NCBI RefSeq assembly: GCF_964340395.1
Contig: NW_027554288.1
Location: 57,501-121,500, forward strand
Reading direction: 5' to 3'
DNA length: 64,000 nucleotides
Origin: Glandiceps talaboti
Lineage: Eukaryota > Hemichordata > Enteropneusta > Spengelidae
Under the pieces are notes generated by a model. The model did not search any database and had not been told where the DNA came from. It saw nothing but the letters and a program-made list of their open reading frames with translations. A program made the position numbers and the translations under genes. How positions within the stretch are numbered: position 1 is the first letter of the stretch; every line of letters starts with the position of its first letter. Positions 36,016-47,611 of this stretch are shown here, piece after piece.

Positions 36016-36483
36016 ATGTCTCTTGCAATGTCCCGACCAATGAGAACAAAGAAACCTCCATACATTTACACTCCTTCAATATCAAATCTTGATGGTAACA
36101 GAACTAACACCAACTATTCACAGAATACCAGAAAAACCATTACCAAGAAAAATGAAGCAGCTTCAAGAGTATTACATTGTGAAACTGAAATAACTGGAGG
36201 TGGTGTTGTACTAACTTTATCTGCTGCTGCATGTGAGCTCATAAAGAACTGTTGTGTTAACTACTATAAAGATAAACATACTACAATGCATTCAAAGATA
36301 TACAGTAATGGTCTTGAAAGTGAACGTCCTCTGTCAATTAAAGCATGTCCACTCTTCAGAATCAACATATATCACACAACATCAACATCATTATGATAAA
36401 CGGAAGCAAAATAGACAAGTTCCTAGTTAATGATCTCCATCATTTTTATCCTGATTGAAAGGCGTGGGCATGGGCTATATCTG
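36016..36483 (+). pseudogene. Uncharacterised invertebrate ORF with frameshifted C-terminus
   Basis: An open frame of 126 codons starts MSLAMSRPMRTKKPPYIYTP and ends at 36396. It includes a basic linker (TRKTITKKNEAASRVLHCET), a Gly/Ala-rich hydrophobic segment (TGGGVVLTLSAAACELI) and the end ACPLFRINIYHTTSTSL. A one-base shift at the stop continues as MINGSKIDKFLVNDLHHFYP to a stop after Asp, which reads as the natural end of the same protein. The 'INxYHTTSTxMxNGxxxxxFxxxDL' ending recalls an uncharacterised protein type found in many copies in marine invertebrates. I cannot name it. The frameshift suggests decay. A possible acceptor (ATACCAG) lies just upstream. Confidence 0.4.
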
Positions 36484-36530
36484 AACTGGCGCCCATGCCC
36501 ACACCGTTTCACTAAGTGAGCTACACAGCC
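36461..36530 (-). repeat. Strong hairpin with tRNA-like A box, possible SINE head
   Basis: GGCGTGGGCATGGGC (36461-36475) pairs with GCCCATGCCCACACC (36491-36505), 14 of 15 positions. On the minus strand the 70 bases begin GGCTGTGTAGCTCACTTAGT, close to a tRNA 5' half with an A box, and contain GCCAGTTCAGATAT, a poor B-box match. It does not fold as a full tRNA. A tRNA-derived SINE fragment is possible but no second copy was seen. Confidence 0.3.
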
Positions 36531-36534
36531 AAAC

Positions 36535-38920
36535 AAGAGCGACCTTACATTAGCATCGAATGAAACTACAATCAGTCACAGACAGGCAGTTGACAACGTT
36601 GTAAACAAATTCAGTGATTGTATTAGTATATTTAAAGGTAATTTGATGGTACCTCTATACATTTCGTCTGAATATCATGTAGACGCGTACATACATGTTA
36701 TAAGGATGAATGCGAACACTGTAATACATGTGTTATAGATGCTCATGAAACAGAACATCTAGGGGATACACAGACAGTTTATAGTGTATGGAACGCAACG
36801 CACTGCAAAGCGACCAAAATTTTCATGATAAGGACAATGCCCTTTTCTGAGTTCATATAACACAACTGTGGCACATATTTCTATGATTCGAACAATACTT
36901 CATGACTACGTTCGAGAAGAAGAGTACTACAGAGAACGTGTAAACGTTCGCTGAAATAAACATGAACACTACGTGATCACTTCATAAACAAATGTGAATA
37001 TTTCCATACTACAATTATTACTAACTTTCTATCCAACGCTGAAGAAATACTACATAAACATTTACCAATCCACATCCACAAAGGAACATCAACAACAAAT
37101 ATGACACAACTTGTTCTAGACTTTACTAAACTGGAGGAAATAAATAATTAACTACCTGAAACAGATCTTTAACAAGCGACCTATCGGTCAGAATAGCTCC
37201 GCTGTTGTTTTTTTGTTTTTGTTTTTTTATTTTGGTAACATGTAGAAGTGGTTCAGTTCTTCAGCTCTTCACTATTCAGTTTTGTTTTAACGATGTAATA
37301 AAGTGGTTAGTGGTTTCATATGATGTCTCACTATAAACACATTTTACACAGAAAGTTGGTAATGTATTGTGTCTTACAGCTTTAACCCTGGAAAATTTTA
37401 ATGATGAATGATATAAACTAGGGATCTAAAATAATTTTGAGGCAATTCGAATTTCAATTTTCTAACACATGTACCAAGTCAACAACATTCAACTTGTACT
37501 AGTTGTAGTAGATATAACATCGTCTGATATTTTAATTTACAGAGTTTCTTGTGACCAGTGCCTGTCAGCAGACTCGGCCAATTGTTTTTCATCATTCCAT
37601 TGTATTTAAACCTTATACTTGATATTTCGCAATATTTATAATTCTCAACAAAATACCTCAACATGCCTCACCTCGCTCGTACTCAAAGCAGTCCCAGTAT
37701 GATCACTGACTAGTTGTGCTTGCATACGGAGTAATGCGGGACTCGATTCTGACAATTGTCCCTACTATTTGTTTAGAGTCAAGTCAGCAATATAGACTCG
37801 TGCACCACCTGTCGTATGTAAGCAGGGCTAACCACTGACATGACCAGAGAGAACCTTTGTGGCTTTACATGTAAAACGGGGAAAGATACGAAAAATATAA
37901 TGCAAAGTCTGAAGCCAAATTAAAGTTGCAATTATTTTAATTATTTTTACTTGCCAAATATTTGCATTTTGGAAATGGCAAGACACGTTCATGTCGTATA
38001 ACTTTACAGTCATGTAAACTGTCGACCAATAAACAAAGTTTGGTCGATTCACAGTCGGCAATGAGACTGCTCTTGCATAACTGCAACCGCATGACTGGGC
38101 ATGCCATCCTTAGCCGAGTTGTCTTCATTCTGGTTCACTGTCACTGCAAATTGCACGACAATATAGAATTAATCACAAGTTACATGTTATCTGAAAACAT
38201 CAAACTTTTATAGTGGGTCTGAATTGTGATTTTAGTGAGAACCAAGAACGTCCTGTGGTGCTACTTGCTGTGGAAAATCGCCCGATCAAACGAGGTCAGC
38301 TTCAGCTTCTGGTCAAATCAGTCGTAGTTACTTGCCATAGTTATTTAAAACACATAAAAATACACCTTTTTGCGAAATTTGTAAAACTTTCCGGTCCGTA
38401 TTAAGGAAACTATATGAGCGAAAAACCGGGTCGAAGTTTCAAGGCCTCAAGTATGTGTCTTGAATTCGTCGGAAAATCGGTATTCATAAATGTAATTCCA
38501 AAGTTTTGCTGGTACGAAAGAAGAGATGTCAGTTGAGGTTTAGGCGTTTACAGTATCTAAAATGGTGGACTCTAGTGAAAGTTACGGCGAGTTGAAAATA
38601 CCCAAAAATAAGGCCCGTGAGCAGCCATTCAAAGTGTAATGGTCGCAAACTGAAGGATAGATGTATGCAAATGAGGATGTTGTGGATTGGCTGATTATGT
38701 AGAAGGGGTGCAGAATTTGGATTTGAAGTTTACAACCCTGTTTCGAACAAACGCTTGTCATTTGGGCACAATGCGTAGAATTATGACTATAGCACATATT
38801 ACATTGCTTGTGTGACGTCAATAGTGTCTTTTGAAAAGTGGCAGTTTACCTAAAATCTCGTGGTCTGATTTCCAATATGGCGTCGGTCATAATACTCATT
38901 AATATATTCATTTTTTTTCA
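36535..38920. other. No recognisable gene
   Basis: Mixed AT-rich DNA, somewhat more GC around 38000-38600. Overlapping short frames at 37962-38404 have no motif. Confidence 0.4.
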
Positions 38921-38924
38921 AATT

Positions 38925-39321
38925 ACAAAAAAAAAATCATAAAAAATAGAAAAGAAGATGTGCTGACTTGAAATTAACAAATCTGAGTAAGCTACCCCCT
39001 GCGCATCAACACACCAGATATCAAAGCAATCTGACAAGTAGTATTGGAGGAGATGATGAAAATATCATTTTTTGGAAAAAAAATCATAAAAAATTGAAAA
39101 TGGCACAGATCAACTTGGCATGAACAAATCTGAATAGCCCCCCCCCCCCCCCCCCCCGGAAACATGCACACTAAATATCGAAGTATTCTGGCTGTTACTT
39201 TCGGAGAAGATGATGACAATATAAAAAGTTGACAGACACCTATGATTCACCTATACCTCTATACTCTATACCCACCTATACCTAAAGCTACGCTTTCAGC
39301 TTTCGCTGACAGCAGAGCTAA
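38925..39321. repeat. Repeat family E copy 1 with 3' hairpin and a C20 tract
   Basis: Aligns with 55094-55477. Shared phrases include AAGATGTGCTGACT, GCGCATCAACACACCAG, TTTCGGAGAAGATGATGA and the 3' end AAAGCTACGCTTTCAGCTTT. The end folds as an imperfect hairpin, AGCTACGCTTTCAGC against GCTGACAGCAGAGCT. At 39138-39157 a run of 20 C replaces the TTCCCCC of the other copy, so the tract has expanded after duplication. Confidence 0.75.
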
Positions 39322-39619
39322 AAACTGGAACGGGTTTGTAGACAGTATTATTTTGACCTGCACATGACCAGAAATAGGCTTATATCCAATGTTACTTAGT
39401 AACATTATGTCACTGTGTGTAATCTAGTGGATTACTGTCTTGTACTCTGTACAGTCTTATTTTTATGTTCTTTTGTTGTTTTAAGTTGAAGTTTCAGTAA
39501 TTGGACTTCCTGAGCCGAACTACAATGGCTGGACGTACCAACTGAACTGAACTATGGTACATCACACACACTTCTGAATTGCTCCAAGATTAACATCTGT
39601 TTGAGATTGCTTGAAAACA

Positions 39620-40260
39620 GTGTTATTAGCACAGATGAACTGTATTAATTCATGCTTAAATTCATTCAAGCTATAGACCTGATAAAGTGTCTTGTTCATT
39701 TATCTGTCTTACTATTTTGTGTGATTTAAAGTCAAAAACCACTGGCAAGATTATTTTGATATTTGGAAAGGATGTTCAATTCAGTTTCTTGTTAGTATAT
39801 TTTTCAAAAAAAAAATATACATCTGCCAAGTAACACAAGACCATGCCCATAGCAACAGCCAAATCGTGTTGCATATTGTATATATAACAGGGATGGATAG
39901 GCAAATAAACATAAAAAATAGTGTGCAAATATGCCTACCAACATGACCATGAACATAGCAACAGCTAAACAGTGTTGTTTATTGCAAAAAGTAAAGATAG
40001 GAATGGGTAGGGAAATGAATAAACTTCTTTAGTATGTTTGCAAATAAGCCTAGCAACAAGACCACATCCATAGCAACAGTCAAATGATATTGCATAGATA
40101 AAAAAAACAGTGATGAGTAGGCAAGTCACTACACATTTAAAAGCAAATGCCTGTATAACTCCACAAGCTATCAACATCATTATACAGGCAAGTGAATGAA
40201 TATTCACAAAATGTATGCAAATATAATTAACAACAAAACCACACCCCTGATGCTGAAAAT
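39620..40260 (-). repeat. Composite repeat family A, inverted and degraded copy
   Basis: On the minus strand this holds a decayed 3' end (TTAGCACAGATGAACTG on the plus strand at about 39626), then AAAGTCAAAAACCACTGGCA, then about four ~114-bp units seen as GTTGCTGTTGC-type reversals such as CCTAGCAACAAGACC. Most of the A/T-rich body is missing. Confidence 0.65.
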
Positions 40261-40264
40261 GTGC

Positions 40265-42180
40265 AGTGACAGCATATATTCATTGTTCCCAAATTTACTT
40301 TCAAACATTAGAATTAATGTGTGTTTATATCCATAAGCTTATGAACTGATATTGTCATCCAGTAAATATAAAGTTTATCATCAAAATAGCTAAAGATTGT
40401 TTTATTACCGGTACTTTAATAACTAATCAATGAGTTATACTTCTAATATATTTCATAATGACAGGCATCTATTTACTAGTATTATTTAATAACTACTATT
40501 TAAAGCAAAATTAACTGTTCAATGACTTGTACATGAAATATTGTAATTGGATTTGAAACTGTTTTACTGTTGAAAAATTCATGGATAATTATGCTTGCGA
40601 AAACACATGAAACACAGGTTGATTGGCACATTTCATCTTGAATGTAAAGATATATACTATAGCACACATTCTATGCTCAATTGACCATTCACCCTGGGCA
40701 CTGTACCCACTCCCATTTTAGTTATCTTTGCTACTGTTACCTCTGACCTTCGCACATAGCTGGCAGCTCATGTAAGTATACAAGAATCACTCTCATAGCT
40801 CCACTTGTACACGAGATCCCCTTGGACTTTTGGGAATTAGCAAGTACACATCACACACATTTAAATCCGAACCGAGCACACACTAAGAACTGTGGAGAAC
40901 TTAGCAAAAATGATGCATTCATTAACCTTAATGGAAGTTCCCCACTTCTGCTTGATCTGTTGTGTAAACTCCCTTAATTTCCATTAACGTCCAAATTTAC
41001 ATAACGTACATGTATGGCTGAATAATTAATGCAAACCATATAAAATTATTGGACAGTTTCTTTGGCCGGGGAGGGGATTGGAAGCGGTCTCTCCCTGTTT
41101 TTGAAATTGGCAGTAGAGAATTTGGGACATTTCTACAATGGCATGACTTTGTTGGAATTATGGTATATATTCGTGTCCCTGTTTCTTATCTGTATTCTTT
41201 AATATTATTTCATCCAGAGTGATATACATAACTATACATAATACATAATGTATTACCTACCACACAAGTTACAGACCATGTCACATTCTACTCTTCAATA
41301 TAAAGGGATTAATACACATTGTACATTTTCTATTTTGGACATTACCCGGTACATGTTATTGACACTAATACAAATCACCACATCTCATCAGACTTCAGTT
41401 TGTATTATACATTGTAGGTATTAGCACCTAAAGTTCTCTAACACACCAGTGACTTTACTATATCTATAATGGTATATATATGCCACTATACCAATGTTAT
41501 GGACACTACATGTACATGGACCGTTTTGTATGTGTTATGCATGTGAAACTAATCTTGTGACAGCCACTTTGAAGTCCAAACTGAGTTCAGCTTCACTGCT
41601 AAAGGAATTGGTTAACATTACGGGCATTTGACTAAATGAACGTATAGATTATGAACATAACACAGACACACAACTAATTTTGAAAAGACATATTATGATC
41701 GATCGTTTTTAAAACTGTGGACTTTCGTTATTATAGTTTCAAATAAAATTCCATTTAAAGTGAATGAAAAGTGTGATTTTTTAAATGTGTAAATTTGAAC
41801 TTGTTTGGTTTGCTTGCTGCCCTGTGGCCTTGACTAGGATAATATGTGGCTTGTTGACAACACTAATCCACCGACCTTTATGCACATTCTCAAGTTATAC
41901 GTTATTATTACTGATATTTGACAACTCATATTCCAGTCACTTGTTATTGGCAACAGAAATTTAACCCTGATTAAAATCAGTTGTCAATAAAAACTTTTAC
42001 ACCAATTACCGATTGTTGTTACAATAGAATCATAGACCCACACTTGCAACTATAATACAGTATTATATAATGGTAGGCCTTGATTTCTGTAGTTCCTCCT
42101 ATCATGGTCAATGACACCTGGCTGTTCTTATTTTAATGACCTAATCATAGTTACCAATTCTAGTCAGTCAGATGTAGTCT
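40265..42180. other. No recognisable gene
   Basis: AT-rich sequence with no open frame of interest and no repeat-family phrase. Confidence 0.4.
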
Positions 42181-42184
42181 GTAC

Positions 42185-42345
42185 AACGGTTGATGACCAT
42201 GGTTGATGACCATGGTCAACCATGGTTGACGACCATGGCCAACCATGATAATTTGTGCCAATTTACATTTCCATAGCATCATGGTTGACCATGGTTGACC
42301 ATTGGCATATAACCATGAACTACCATGGTAGTTCATGGTCAACCA
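42185..42345. repeat. CCATGG-centred palindromic cluster, includes a 28-bp perfect palindrome
   Basis: About a dozen copies of short words built on GTTGACCATGG and its complement CCATGGTCAAC, in both orientations. At 42312-42339 the sequence is a perfect 28-bp palindrome with CCATGG at its centre; its left half is ACCATGAACTACCA. Direct and inverted copies allow many alternative hairpins. The 60-codon minus-strand frame here is an artefact of the repeat. Confidence 0.85.
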
Positions 42346-42589
42346 TTGCCACTTTCGCCTGGGTCATTTAAAACTTACAAAAACTTTAGCTTTTCGAAAC
42401 TTAGAAATATTACCTTCAAGGCTACAACTAATCTACAAATTGCCTTAGTAGACACACACAAACTCTAGTTCTGTTAGGGTAGATACCTAGGACTTCCTCA
42501 CCCCCAGAGGTCACGCATGCAGTCAACCAACAATCAGATACGCCAAAATGTACTTCCATAATGGTATTAAACTTGTCATAAACATTTTA

Positions 42590-42954
42590 ACCAATGGCAT
42601 TGTAGCACAAATGTACAGTTTAAAAAAATGTTTATCCACATGTTGAACCATGCTAGGTATAGGTGGTCATTTGCTGAATGATTATTCAGTTGCCTATCCA
42701 ACCATGCTGTTATCTTTGCAATATATGCGATCATTTGGCTGTTGGTATGGGCGTGGTCTTGTTGCTAGGCACATTTACATACATTTTTAAAATATTTATT
42801 CTTTTGTCTATTAATTCCTGTTCTCTTTGCAATATATGCGATCGTTTGGCTGTTGGTATGGCCAGGATCTTGTTGCTAGGCATTTAAAAAAATATTTATT
42901 CATGTCTATTACTTCCTGTTGTTATCTTTGCAATATACGTGATCATTTGGCGTG
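42590..42954 (+). repeat. Composite repeat family A, 5' part, interrupted by a LINE fragment
   Basis: Head AATGGCATTGTAGCACAAATG, then about two and a half ~114-bp units. The third unit breaks after CATTTGGCGTGG, where reverse-transcriptase sequence begins. Confidence 0.75.
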
Positions 42955-43475
42955 GTTTTGTACAACGGGTTGTAGTGGGTGGAGAACGTTCCACATCGGC
43001 AGGTATGGAATCAGCCATCCCACAGGGAACAGTACTCGGATCACTGTTATTTCTCATATACATCAACGACTTACATGAAAACTTACACTCAACTGTACGA
43101 CTGTTTGCAGATTGACTGCATAATTTATAGAAACATCAATAGTAAACATGACACTAAAACACTCCAGGAAGACCTAGACACATTATCTGAATGGGAAACC
43201 AAGTGGCAAATGAAATTCAATCTAGATAAATGTTATGTATTACGAATTCCATCATCATCAAGGTCAGACATCATCACCAAATATGTATTAGACAACTCTA
43301 TTTTACAGGAGACAAAAACTCATCCATATCTAGGGGTGTAGACATTCATCAAAATCTAAAATGGAACACCGTCATGTAAACAGAATAACAACATCCTCTG
43401 CAGGACGAACCCTTGGTTTCATTCGCAGGAACCTAGGCTCATGTACAAGATCAAATAAAAAAGCAGCACACATAA
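42955..43475 (+). mobile_element. Non-LTR retrotransposon reverse transcriptase fragment
   Basis: Translation gives SAGMESAIPQGTVLGSLLFL with IYINDLHENLHSTVRLFAD, then after a frame change CIIYRNINSKHDTKTLQEDL, DTLSEWETKWQMKFNLDKC, and YLGV. These are RT motifs: GxPQGxxLGPLLF, the region up to FADD (second Asp at the frame break), and LxxWxxxWxMxFNxxKC. The following DIHQNLKWN and GRTLGFIRRNL match the LINE thumb region. The fragment covers only mid-ORF2, with a broken catalytic motif, so it is inactive. The clade looks CR1/Jockey-like. Confidence 0.85.
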
Positions 43476-43479
43476 GCAT

Positions 43480-43930
43480 ATAATGATCTCATCAGTGATA
43501 TGCAAGTTAGGTGTAAAAATGTGAATTTTGGTCAAAAATTTCTATTTCAAAAAGTACTTGGTCAATGAGACTGAAACTTGGTGAGATGTTTCTAGAGGTG
43601 TTACGCTGCAGATTTTCTTCAAAATATTTTAACACAATTGGCCCTGGCAACCATGACCACGCCCTTAGCAACAACCAAATAGTAGTATATTTTGGTCAAA
43701 AATAATAACATCGTCTACTAGGCAAGTGAGTAAACATTCACAAAGATAACAGGGATTCTTAGACAAGTGAACAAACATTCAAAAGGTGTATGCAAATATG
43801 CCTAGCAACAAAACCACGCCCATAGCAATAGCCAAATGATAATGTATATAGGAAAGATAACTGATTATTAGACAAATGAATAAATATTCAAAAAATGTAT
43901 GCAAATATGTCTAGCAACTTGTTTATATAG
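43480..43930 (-). repeat. Composite repeat family A, inverted partial copy
   Basis: Reversed body (GATATGCAAGTTAGGTGTAA, TTGGTCAAAAATTTC) followed by reversed ~114-bp units (GTATGCAAATATGCCTAGCA). It is cut off at about 43925. It abuts the LINE fragment, so the LINE separates a forward and a reverse copy. Confidence 0.75.
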
Positions 43931-44319
43931 TCTACAAAGTACATTTTTTCTGAGTACAGTGAATTGGCACTTGTCTAAGTTCACAGTTTCAATTTCTGAA
44001 TTCAAAGTTCCTTAAAGATAGTATAATATCATCCATGCCATAGCTTCATGTCAATCATTGATGGAGTTCAATCCCATTTCATGAGAAATGACAGTATGTA
44101 CATTTGTATATTTTTATTTCGATATGTATAGTGCTATATTCTGATCACAGTAACTGTAGTATATATCTTCTAGAATATGTAGCATGAATCACTGACAATA
44201 AATACACTCAAGATCATAGTTTTTGAAAAAATAAGTGTACGCACCACCATTACAATTGAACCATTGATTTTTCATGCTTTGAATATGCAAAATACAGTAC
44301 CAACAATCAAAATAATATT

Positions 44320-44500
44320 AATTTTTGAGTGGTCACTAAGTGTTTACTTACTGGCTATTTCGTATGGACTTTGCATACAATGCGAAGCAATAGGATGTCA
44401 ACAACACAAAAGAATGCTAAGCTAGACAATACAGTTAGTCAAAGTAAAATGTGATTCTCCCCTCATCCCATTTCCTAAAATATAGCCCCCCCCCCCATAT
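44320..44500. repeat. Repeat family F copy 1
   Basis: About 180 bp shared with 57535-57715: GGTCACTAAGTGTT, ACTTACTGGCTATTTC, TAGGATGTCAACAACACAAA, CTCCCCTCATCCCATTTCCT. Both copies lie immediately left of a family A copy, so the pair may be one larger unit. This copy has an 11-base C run. Confidence 0.7.
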
Positions 44501-44507
44501 AAGTTTT

Positions 44508-45290
44508 CAGAGAATTGCCACAAGTCATGGTAGTGTGATGTATTAGATTGTATGAAATATAGTGGCAATGGCATTGTAGGACAACTGTTCAATTGATTCA
44601 ATATTTGCATACATTTTTTGAATGTTTATTTATTTGTCTATTAATCCCTCGTTATTTTTCAGTGATCATTTGGCTGTTGTCATGGGTACGATATAGTTGC
44701 TATGCACATTTACATACATTTTGAATGTTATTCAATTGTCTATTAATACATATCGTTATCTTTGCAATATACTGGATTGTTTGGTTGTTGCTATGGGTGT
44801 GGTCCTGTTGCTAGGTACATTTACATACATTTGTTGAATGTTTATTCAAATGTCCATATATCACTTTTGTTATCTTAGCAATATGCATGATCATGTGGCT
44901 GTTGCTATGGGCGTGGTCTTGTTGCTAGGTTCATTTGCATACTTTTTTTAAAATGTTGTTCACTTGTCTAAGAATCCCTGTTGTCATCTTTGTGAAAAAC
45001 ACCACCGTTTGGCTGTTGCCATGGGTGTGGTTATGGTTGCTAAGGAGATTTGCATACATTCTTTGAATTATGCTTACTCATTTGCCTACCTGATGATGTT
45101 GTTATTTGACCAAAACAAACTGCCATTTGGTTGTTGCTATGTCATTGTTGCGAGGTCAAAAATGTTTTACAGAACATCTGCAGAATAACAATGTTAAGAA
45201 CATTCCCACCAAATTTCAGGCCAAGCTGCCCTGTAATTTTGGATTTTAACTTTTTTGACCAAAAATCATGATTTTGACCCAAAACTGGCT
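44508..45290 (+). repeat. Composite repeat family A, subfamily with left flank as at 15340
   Basis: Left flank nearly identical to 15340-15435, then about five ~114-bp units and part of the body. It merges with a family C copy at about 45290 and so lacks its own microsatellite and hairpin. Confidence 0.75.
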
Positions 45291-45497
45291 CTAAGTCGGC
45301 TAAATTGCATCATATCCGAAAACAAATTGACGCGCATATGTAAGTAATAGTTCATTATCCATTTAATAAGTTTGAAAGAAATCTATCAATGAATGTCCAA
45401 GATATGACTCTGGACGCACACACGCATGCACAGATGGACGGACAGAGCCCAATCTATAAGCCCCCATCCCAGACTACATCCGGCGGGGGGCTAAAAA
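45290..45497. repeat. Repeat family C copy 3
   Basis: Shares AAACAAATTGACGCGCATAT, a body ending in AAGATATGACTCTGGACG, and the terminal GATGGACGGACAGAGCCCAA with copies at 17990 and 21950. It ends GGCGGGGGGCTAAAAAG. Confidence 0.55.
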
Positions 45498-45607
45498 GTG
45501 ACACCCTCTTCTAATACACCTTTACGGAAAGGTACCAGGATGTTACTCAAAACGATGCTAAATGGGGCTGGACTATTATGTTGCGTTGGTAGCAGACATG
45601 TTCAGCA

Positions 45608-45774
45608 ATGGCGGCAGTGAATGTACCTGTGTTCTCTTGCTCTCAACAGTGTTGGGCTCACTCTGTCCGTGTTCTGATCTCGGCAAGAGAGATAAAAAAC
45701 ATTGAGGGTGCCAGAGCTTTCATTTTGGCTGAAACGCTACCAGTATCTGGTACAAAAAAAATCTTGGTTGATCG
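45608..45774 (+). CDS. First exon of the SWIM/YqaJ-like gene
   Basis: ATG in good context (AGCAATGGC) opens MAAVNVPVFSCSQQCWAHSV, continuing RVLISAREIKNIEGARAFIL and AETLPVSGTKKILVD. A donor (CG|GTAGGT) ends it in phase 2. The next exon at 46618 starts with the single base needed to complete the codon (CG+C, Arg). No domain is recognised in these 56 residues. An upstream start is excluded by lack of in-frame coding sequence and the family C repeat ending at about 45497, so the promoter should lie within 45500-45607. Confidence 0.6.
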
Positions 45775-46617
45775 GTAGGTTTGATTTGTCACATTTAAAT
45801 GTCTGCTGAGGTTTCTTACTTCATGCTTGTTTGTGGTTACACGGTGTCAGTCTAACAATATAGTCTAGAGCTCAGCAAAAATATCGACCTGTTCACACGA
45901 CATCGGGACGGTTCATCTGTACAAGGCATCGGTAGAGCTAGCTTTGCCATCATTCTAGCATAAAACTAATATTGCATGAAATTACTTTGAGTGTGGCCGG
46001 GTGGCCGGAAACAGTACTTTGTTTGTATAATGTTACATTGTTTTTGGAATGTGTATAACTACAAGCAAATACAATGGTTCCTACAGGTCAAGCAGTGGCT
46101 GATGTTGTGCTATATATTAAAGAACAGTATTATGTAATAAAATTACTTGATGATTTCTGACTCCTGTACGTGCTACAATTGCTGTACATTATTACACTGT
46201 GTAGAAATGGATTTCTTGTCATCAGCTGATATCCATAAAAAAGTGTTGTCTGTGAAAACGCAAATATATATATGTAAATGTAGCACTATCAAACTTTAAA
46301 CAGATGAAAGGTGTATTATATGTGTAATGTTAATAAAGTGCTGATGAACAGATGGATGTATTCATGTTTGTTTGTCCTTGATTTGTTCTGTGTGATTGTC
46401 AGTACTATTTAAAGATTTTTTGATAAATCATCTAAAACAATTATCTTCTAAAACCAATGTTTTTGAAAAATTTAATATCTTGTACATTCTTCATATCCTT
46501 CAAGGGTAAATAATTATAAGGAGTAACTAAAAGTCAAAGTGTTTGACCCAGATGTGAATAAATCATATTATACCATTAAAAAACTTAAAAGTACTGAAGT
46601 CATCAACATCGTTCAAG

Positions 46618-46756
46618 CTTCCTGAAAGATAAAATTCTGTCCAAGCCACCATCAGATAACAAATTTACTAGAGATTTGACAAGGTTGCCATTCCTGACAT
46701 CTGGAGATATAGATGATGCTTTAGAACTGTACCGCAAATTCTCAAATAAAATCGAG
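46618..46756 (+). CDS. Second exon of the SWIM/YqaJ-like gene
   Basis: A 139-nt exon after GTTCAAG| and before GAG|GTAAGC. It encodes FLKDKILSKPPSDNKFTRDL and TRLPFLTSGDIDDALELYRK, ending SNKIE. The 'LPxLTxxDIxxxLxxYxxF' pattern occurs near the N-terminus of this protein class. Phase 2 in, phase 0 out, fitting both neighbours. The acceptor has a weak pyrimidine tract. Confidence 0.6.
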
Positions 46757-47373
46757 GTAAGCAGCCACATTATGTAAAGTAGACATTATTTTTTTCTTGT
46801 CAATGTCATGATATATTATTAATCTTGAATTATGGGTAATAATTGAACTTCACAGATCTATGACATGTCCCTCATTTTGGAAAATATGCTGTTGTTTGTT
46901 TGTTTGTTAAGTACCAACAGTATATACTAGGCCACATACAATATGTCACTTATTTGTGTAGTGTACATAATTATAGTACAAATTAAATGTACATGTGAAT
47001 ATAATGATTGGCTGTTTTCCTTGATTAAGGAAGAACTGTTTATAAATTGTATTTATTTGGATAGTCCAGATATAAATGATCTATGTTAGGGAAAACATCA
47101 AAATCAAAACATCGTAATTAAGTATCGTAACGAGTAAAGACGAGTAGCTACCAGTAGTTACGATTTACTATGGTGAATATTCATAAGTGTCGACGCATAT
47201 TCATGAACCTTTAGCTTGTAGACAATAAAAAGTAAACACTTATTGTCTATTATTCATAGATGTTACTGACTGGGTGACAACCGAAACTACTGACAATATT
47301 GTATTATATTTAAATTATAATGTTGTTTGTTATTACCCCAATAGTGATTATTTTGTTATGTATTATATTACAG

Positions 47374-47611
47374 GGTAACAGCAGTAGCGTCAAAACTGGC
47401 AACAACTTTAGTAAAGGATTTGCCCTCTTCCACTCTAACTTTGTTCATGGCATCAAACTAGATGAGGATCCCAAAAAAGAGTTGGCTTATATAAAGGGTT
47501 TCTGCTGGCATCTATGGTGAAGGGAAGAAAACACAGTTTGATGGTGGTGCTTAGTAAATCAAACACTAAATGTGTGGTTAGGGCAGTTTGCAAATCAGAA
47601 TGTGTTGCTGG
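47374..47611 (+). CDS. Third exon, SWIM-like N-terminal part, with a one-base frameshift
   Basis: Begins after TATTACAG| with GNSSSVKTGNNFSKGFALFH, then VHGIKLDEDPKKELAYIKGF. The frame hits a stop at about 47518. One base lost near 47508-47514 restores CWASMVKGRKHSLMVVLSKS and NTKCVVRAVCKSECVAG up to a donor (GG|GTATGT). 'AYIKGxCxPSMxxxxYxxxVxLxxxxxxVxxAxCxCxAG' is the run-up to a SWIM zinc finger. Here the CxC pair reads CxSEC and the CxH pair is not found before the donor. Confidence 0.6.

Noticed and set aside
36461-36530. tRNA gene on the minus strand
   Set aside because: Length and 5' half look right, but acceptor ends do not pair and the strong internal hairpin is incompatible with a cloverleaf. 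Kept only as a hairpin or possible SINE.
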